From the NCBI RefSeq assembly GCF_031432425.1, contig NZ_JAVKPH010000052.1, positions 1 through 15,712 on the forward strand: DNA of 15,712 bases. Direction: 5' to 3'. The stretch's first letter is position 1. Every line of letters starts with the position of its first letter. Positions 13,129 to 15,712 of this stretch are shown in pieces. The position numbers and the translations under genes are program-made. The notes under the pieces are model-generated. The model saw nothing but the letters and a program-made list of their open reading frames with translations. It was not told where the DNA came from and did not search any database. This stretch comes from Ruixingdingia sedimenti. GTDB taxonomy: Bacteria > Pseudomonadota > Alphaproteobacteria > Rhodobacterales > Rhodobacteraceae.

Positions 13129-13701
13129 TCAGAACTCGCGCCCGAGCAGCCGGTCCACCGCCAGCGCACCGCCGCCGAAAGCCGCGATCAGCGCCGCGCC
13201 CGCCGCCCAGAAGATCGAGTTCGTTTCCGCCTTGAACTGCACCAGATGCAGGAAATCCGTGCCGCCATCGGCCAGCAGGTTCGCCTGCCCCTCGGCGGTC
13301 AGATATTGCAGGTTGTCCTTCAGGAACGCGATCCCCTCGGCGGTCAGGAAGGCATCGCCATAGGGATGGGTGTAGTGGAACCACCACGTCACCGCCAGCA
13401 TCACCGCATTGGCCAGCGCCACCGGCCGCGTCAGCAGGCCCAGCACGATCAGCGCCCCGCCGATGAAGTTCACCACCGCCAGCAGCGGCGAAAAGAACCA
13501 GCCCGGGGCGAAACCGATGCTTTCGACAAAGGGAACCATCGCCATCGGCGCGGTGATCTTGGGCCAGCCCTCGACCATCAGATAGGCGCCGATGATGAGG
13601 CGGAACACCGCCCAGCCCACGGGCTGCGCAAAGGCATGATAGAACGGCGCGAGGAAGGGCAGGATCAGCCTTTCGCGCGGGGAGGAGGTCATCTCTTGCA
13701 T
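13129..13701 (-). CDS. DoxX-family integral membrane protein
   Basis: This encodes 190 aa. ATG 13701 is preferred because AAAGG lies seven bases before it. ATGs at 13716 and 13692 lack a comparable site. Hydrophobic segments are visible at about 28-46 (GWAVFRLIIGAYLMVEGW), 71-90 (with FIGGALIVLGLLTRP), 93-108 and 163-185 (SIFWAAGAALIAAF), giving four membrane helices as in DoxX/DoxD proteins. The 'R.iiGa.l...G..K' first helix and 'fiGgalivlGl.tr..A' second helix are family-typical. DoxX proteins are linked to thiosulfate:quinone oxidoreductase in archaea and to redox homeostasis in some bacteria, but most bacterial members have no proven role. It stands alone, convergent with the sspB unit and divergent from fumC. 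Confidence 0.85.
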   Translation of the reverse strand: MQEMTSSPRERLILPFLAPFYHAFAQPVGWAVFRLIIGAYLMVEGWPKITAPMAMVPFVESIGFAPGWFFSPLLAVVNFIGGALIVLGLLTRPVALANAVMLAVTWWFHYTHPYGDAFLTAEGIAFLKDNLQYLTAEGQANLLADGGTDFLHLVQFKAETNSIFWAAGAALIAAFGGGALAVDRLLGREF

Positions 13702-13884
13702 GGGAGGGCCTTTCATCGTCGCGGAAAACGGAGCGGATGCGGCTGGCAGATCGGCAGGCGACGGGCGGAGTGTGACACAGGATCGCACCGCTGGCCAGTG
13801 CCGCCCCCTGCGGGGTGCGCGCGCCCTTTCATTGCGCCCCGAAGGCCCCCGTCCGGCCGCCCCACCTTCGGGCGGGGCGGTTGT

Positions 13885-13928
13885 GGCGAGGGCAGCGCCG
13901 GGGCGCCGCCCCGGACCCCGGGATATTT
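13885..13928 (+). repeat. GC-rich intergenic repeat, type B copy (plus orientation)
   Basis: GGCGAGGGC, then CCGGGGC-GCC-GCCCCGG (a 7-bp stem), then GGACCCCGGGATATTT. It matches the minus-strand copy at 9064-9129 apart from a few substitutions and small gaps. Confidence 0.75.
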
Positions 13929-13930
13929 GT

Positions 13931-13989
13931 GCCAGCCTGAAGACCTGCACGCACGCGGGATGGAAAGCGGCCTGCATCTTCAGGCTGGC
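13931..13989. repeat. 13-bp perfect inverted repeat following the type B element
   Basis: GCCAGCCTGAAGA (13931-13943) and its reverse complement (13977-13989) flank a 33-base spacer. It starts two bases after GATATTT. The layout is the same as at 9012-9087: a GC stem, GGGATATTT, then a short segment repeated in inverse orientation. Confidence 0.85.
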
Positions 13990-14007
13990 CCCGCCGCCGC
14001 CCCCCAC

Positions 14008-14029
14008 ATACCAACGGTATACCGCGGTA
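14008..14029. promoter_or_regulatory. Candidate regulator binding site upstream of fumC (alternating TACC/GGTA half-sites)
   Basis: TACC (14009-14012), GGTA (14016-14019), TACC (14020-14023) and GGTA (14026-14029) form two overlapping dyads: ATACC-AAC-GGTAT and the 10-bp palindrome TACCGCGGTA. They end seven bases before the -35 box. The arrangement resembles GntR-type operators, but the regulator is not identified. Confidence 0.45.
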
Positions 14030-14035
14030 CGCAGA

Positions 14036-14064
14036 TTGATTTTGCCCGCGCGCGCCCCTATCAA
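14036..14064 (+). promoter_or_regulatory. Candidate sigma-70-type promoter of fumC
   Basis: TTGATT (14036-14041), a 17-base spacer and TATCAA (14059-14064). The predicted transcript start near 14071 leaves a leader of about 20 bases containing AAGGAGG (14078-14084), a near-perfect ribosome binding site seven bases before ATG 14092. Confidence 0.55.
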
Positions 14065-14091
14065 GCGGCAACGCATCAAGGAGGCTTCCCG

Positions 14092-15486
14092 ATGACCGCG
14101 ACCCGCACCGAGACCGACAGCTTCGGCCCGCTGGAGGTTCCCGCCGACAAGTACTGGGGCGCGCAGACGCAGCGTTCCATCATGAACTTCCCGATCGGCT
14201 GGGAACGCCAGCCGGTGCCGGTGATCCGCGCGCTCGGCGTGATCAAGAAGGCCTGCGCGCTGGTCAACAAGGCGCAGGGCGACATGGCGCCCGAACTGGC
14301 CGACGCCATCGCCGCCGCCGCGCAGGAGGTGATCGAGGGCCGGTTCGACGACAACTTCCCGCTGGTGGTCTGGCAGACCGGATCGGGCACCCAGTCGAAC
14401 ATGAACGCCAACGAGGTGATCTCGAACCGCGCGATCGAGATGCTGGGCGGCGTCAAGGGATCCAAGAAGCCCGTGCACCCGAACGACCATGTGAACATGG
14501 GCCAGTCGTCGAACGACACCTTCCCCACGGCGATGCATGTCGCCATCGGCATGCATGCGCGCGACGTGCTGCTGCCGGGGCTGGAAAAGCTGCACAAGGC
14601 GCTGGTGGCGAAGGCGGAAGAATTCAAGGACATCATCAAGATCGGCCGCACCCATACGCAGGATGCGACGCCCCTGACCTTGGGGCAGGAATTCGGCGGC
14701 TATGCCCATCAGGTGGCCAAGGGGATCGAACGGGTGAAGGCCTGCCTGCCCGACATCTACGAACTGGCACAGGGCGGCACCGCGGTGGGCACCGGGCTGA
14801 ACACCCGCGTCGGCTGGGATGCGCGCGTGGCGGCGCAGATCGCCGACATCACCGGCCTGCCCTTCGTCACCGCGCCGAACAAGTTCGAGGCGCTGGCGGC
14901 GCATGACGCGATGGTCATGTTCTCGGGCGCGCTCAAGACCGTCGCGGCGAGCCTGTTCAAGATCGCCAACGACATGCGGCTTCTGGGGTCCGGCCCCCGG
15001 TCGGGTCTGGGCGAACTGATCCTGCCGGAAAACGAGCCGGGGTCCTCGATCATGCCGGGCAAGGTGAACCCGACGCAGGCAGAGGCGCTGACGATGGTCT
15101 GCGCCCATGTCATGGGCAACGACGCCGCCGTGGGCTTTGCCGGGTCGCAGGGGCATTTCGAACTGAACGTCTACAACCCGATGATGGCCTACAACGTGTT
15201 GCAGAGCATGCAGTTGCTGGGCGACGCGGCGGGGTCGTTCACCGACAACATGGTGGTGGGCACGCTGGCCAACGTGGCGCGCATCGACAGGCTGATGAAG
15301 GAATCGCTGATGCTGGTGACGGCGCTGGCGCCCACCATCGGCTACGACAACGCCACCAAGGTCGCCAAGACCGCGCACAAGAACGGCACCACCCTGCGCG
15401 AAGAGGCGATCGCGCTCGGCTTCGTCGATGGCGAGACCTTCGACCGCATCGTGCGGCCCGAGGACATGATCGGCCCGAAGGGCTGA
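14092..15486 (+). CDS. fumC: Class II fumarate hydratase
   Basis: This encodes 464 aa, the normal length for the homotetrameric, iron-independent class II fumarase that interconverts fumarate and L-malate in the TCA cycle. ATG 14092 follows AAGGAGG. The signature GSSIMPGKVNP is at residues 317-327, with the catalytic serine at 318. H188 lies in GRTHTQDATP. Both positions equal the E. coli FumC numbering. The third conserved region TGSGTQSNMNANEVISNRA begins near residue 100 (given in two parts: TGSGTQSN and MNANEVISNRA). Aspartase is less likely given the length and the close match to fumarase signatures. It is a single-gene unit with its own promoter and followed by several hairpins. Confidence 0.97.
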   Translation: MTATRTETDSFGPLEVPADKYWGAQTQRSIMNFPIGWERQPVPVIRALGVIKKACALVNKAQGDMAPELADAIAAAAQEVIEGRFDDNFPLVVWQTGSGTQSNMNANEVISNRAIEMLGGVKGSKKPVHPNDHVNMGQSSNDTFPTAMHVAIGMHARDVLLPGLEKLHKALVAKAEEFKDIIKIGRTHTQDATPLTLGQEFGGYAHQVAKGIERVKACLPDIYELAQGGTAVGTGLNTRVGWDARVAAQIADITGLPFVTAPNKFEALAAHDAMVMFSGALKTVAASLFKIANDMRLLGSGPRSGLGELILPENEPGSSIMPGKVNPTQAEALTMVCAHVMGNDAAVGFAGSQGHFELNVYNPMMAYNVLQSMQLLGDAAGSFTDNMVVGTLANVARIDRLMKESLMLVTALAPTIGYDNATKVAKTAHKNGTTLREEAIALGFVDGETFDRIVRPEDMIGPKG

Positions 15487-15501
15487 TCCGCGTCGAGAGG
15501 T

Positions 15502-15520
15502 CCGGGGCGGCGCGCCCCGG
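15502..15520 (+). terminator. First hairpin after fumC
   Basis: CCGGGGCG (15502-15509), loop GCG, and CGCCCCGG (15513-15520). Perfect 8-bp stem 16 bases after the stop, without a T-run. Confidence 0.5.
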
Positions 15521-15551
15521 GGCGAGGGACGACATCCCTACCACGGCCGGG

Positions 15552-15590
15552 CGGGCGGGAAGAGGAAACGCATTGCGTTTCCCCCGCCCG
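15552..15590 (+). terminator. Second, larger hairpin after fumC
   Basis: The inner stem GGAAACGC/GCGTTTCC (15564-15571 and 15575-15582, loop ATT) is extended by the outer stem CGGGCGGG/CCCGCCCG (15552-15559 and 15583-15590). A four-base bulge AAGA interrupts one side. This makes 16 base pairs in total, followed by TT. It is probably the main fumC terminator. Confidence 0.6.
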
Positions 15591-15636
15591 TTCGCGCGGC
15601 GGTGCCGCTGGAAACCAAGACGCCCCAGACCCGAGA

Positions 15637-15695
15637 GGCCAGCGCCTGCCCCGGCGGGCGAGAAGCGCCCGCCATGGGCGGGGCGGGCGCTGGCC
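15637..15695. repeat. 59-bp imperfect palindrome near the window end
   Basis: Outer arms 15637-15652 and 15680-15695 pair over 16 positions with one G-T wobble (GGCCAGCGCC ... GGCGCTGGCC). They enclose an inner stem GGCGGGCG/CGCCCGCC (15653-15660 and 15666-15673, loop AGAAG) with a six-base bulge ATGGGC. It could be a terminator for a converging gene beyond the window or a REP-like element. Confidence 0.65.
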
Positions 15696-15712
15696 GGGGG
15701 CTTTGGGCCCCC
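15696..15712. other. Terminal small hairpin
   Basis: GGGGGC (15696-15701), TTTGG, GCCCCC (15707-15712). It abuts the preceding palindrome and may continue beyond the window. Confidence 0.4.

Larger units (their letters stand above)
13702..14091. other. 390-bp intergenic region between divergent doxX-like gene and fumC
   Basis: No credible gene. It contains a type B repeat (13885-13928), a 13-bp inverted repeat (13931-13989), TACC/GGTA half-sites (14008-14029) and the fumC promoter (14036-14064). The doxX promoter must lie at about 13717-13800, but I see no hexamers there that I would defend. Confidence 0.6.

Noticed and set aside
13702..15378. Minus-strand extension of the doxX frame through the whole of fumC
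   Set aside because: The FumC frame is unambiguous. The DoxX protein starts at 13701 behind a ribosome binding site, and the extension is only an open antisense frame.

Overview
This is a very GC-rich chromosomal window from an alphaproteobacterium, most likely a member of the Rhodobacterales (Rhodobacter/Paracoccus-like). The evidence is a split, circularly permuted tmRNA gene of the alphaproteobacterial type, an alpha-type SspB adaptor, and a trgA-trgB-cysK block, a gene order I know from Rhodobacter. Most of the window looks like ordinary core chromosome. I see no prophage, CRISPR array, transposase, rRNA or tRNA gene.

Layout. (1) 1-2988, plus strand: the end of a probable nitronate monooxygenase, a small EthD/DUF4286-like protein, an extended-SDR epimerase/dehydratase and an MmgE/PrpD-family protein. 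This looks like a small catabolic cluster, interrupted at 526-551 by a terminator-like hairpin. (2) 3096-8882, minus strand: a tightly packed run in the order trgA, trgB, cysK, mscS-family channel, alaX. trgA and trgB overlap, cysK and mscS overlap by one base, and mscS and alaX are 12 bases apart. It combines the Rhodobacter tellurite-resistance genes with cysteine synthesis, a mechanosensitive channel and a tRNA-Ala editing protein. (3) 8883-9563: a decayed short-chain dehydrogenase with a 14-bp tandem duplication and a one-base frameshift. It is cut off at a GC-rich composite repeat that forms a perfect 24-bp inverted repeat. (4) 9681-10211: a DinB-like protein on the minus strand. (5) 10437-11486: an orphan PotD-like periplasmic binding protein with a strong terminator. 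(6) 11563-13004: promoter, split tmRNA gene (tag ANDNRAPVALAA), sspB and an unrecognised 181-aa gene overlapping sspB by four bases. tmRNA makes the degradation tag and SspB delivers tagged proteins to ClpXP, so this is a compact ribosome-rescue and tag-proteolysis locus. (7) 13129-13701: a DoxX-family membrane protein on the minus strand. (8) 14092-15486: fumC with a clear promoter and an upstream array of TACC/GGTA half-sites, followed by a stack of hairpins up to the window end.

The most unusual signal is a family of GC-rich intergenic repeats ending in GGGATATT, at 3033-3097, 8986-9129 and 13885-13989. They come in at least two variants, sit at gene ends, and in two places are arranged as inverted pairs. 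One pair lies exactly where the SDR gene loses its 3' half.
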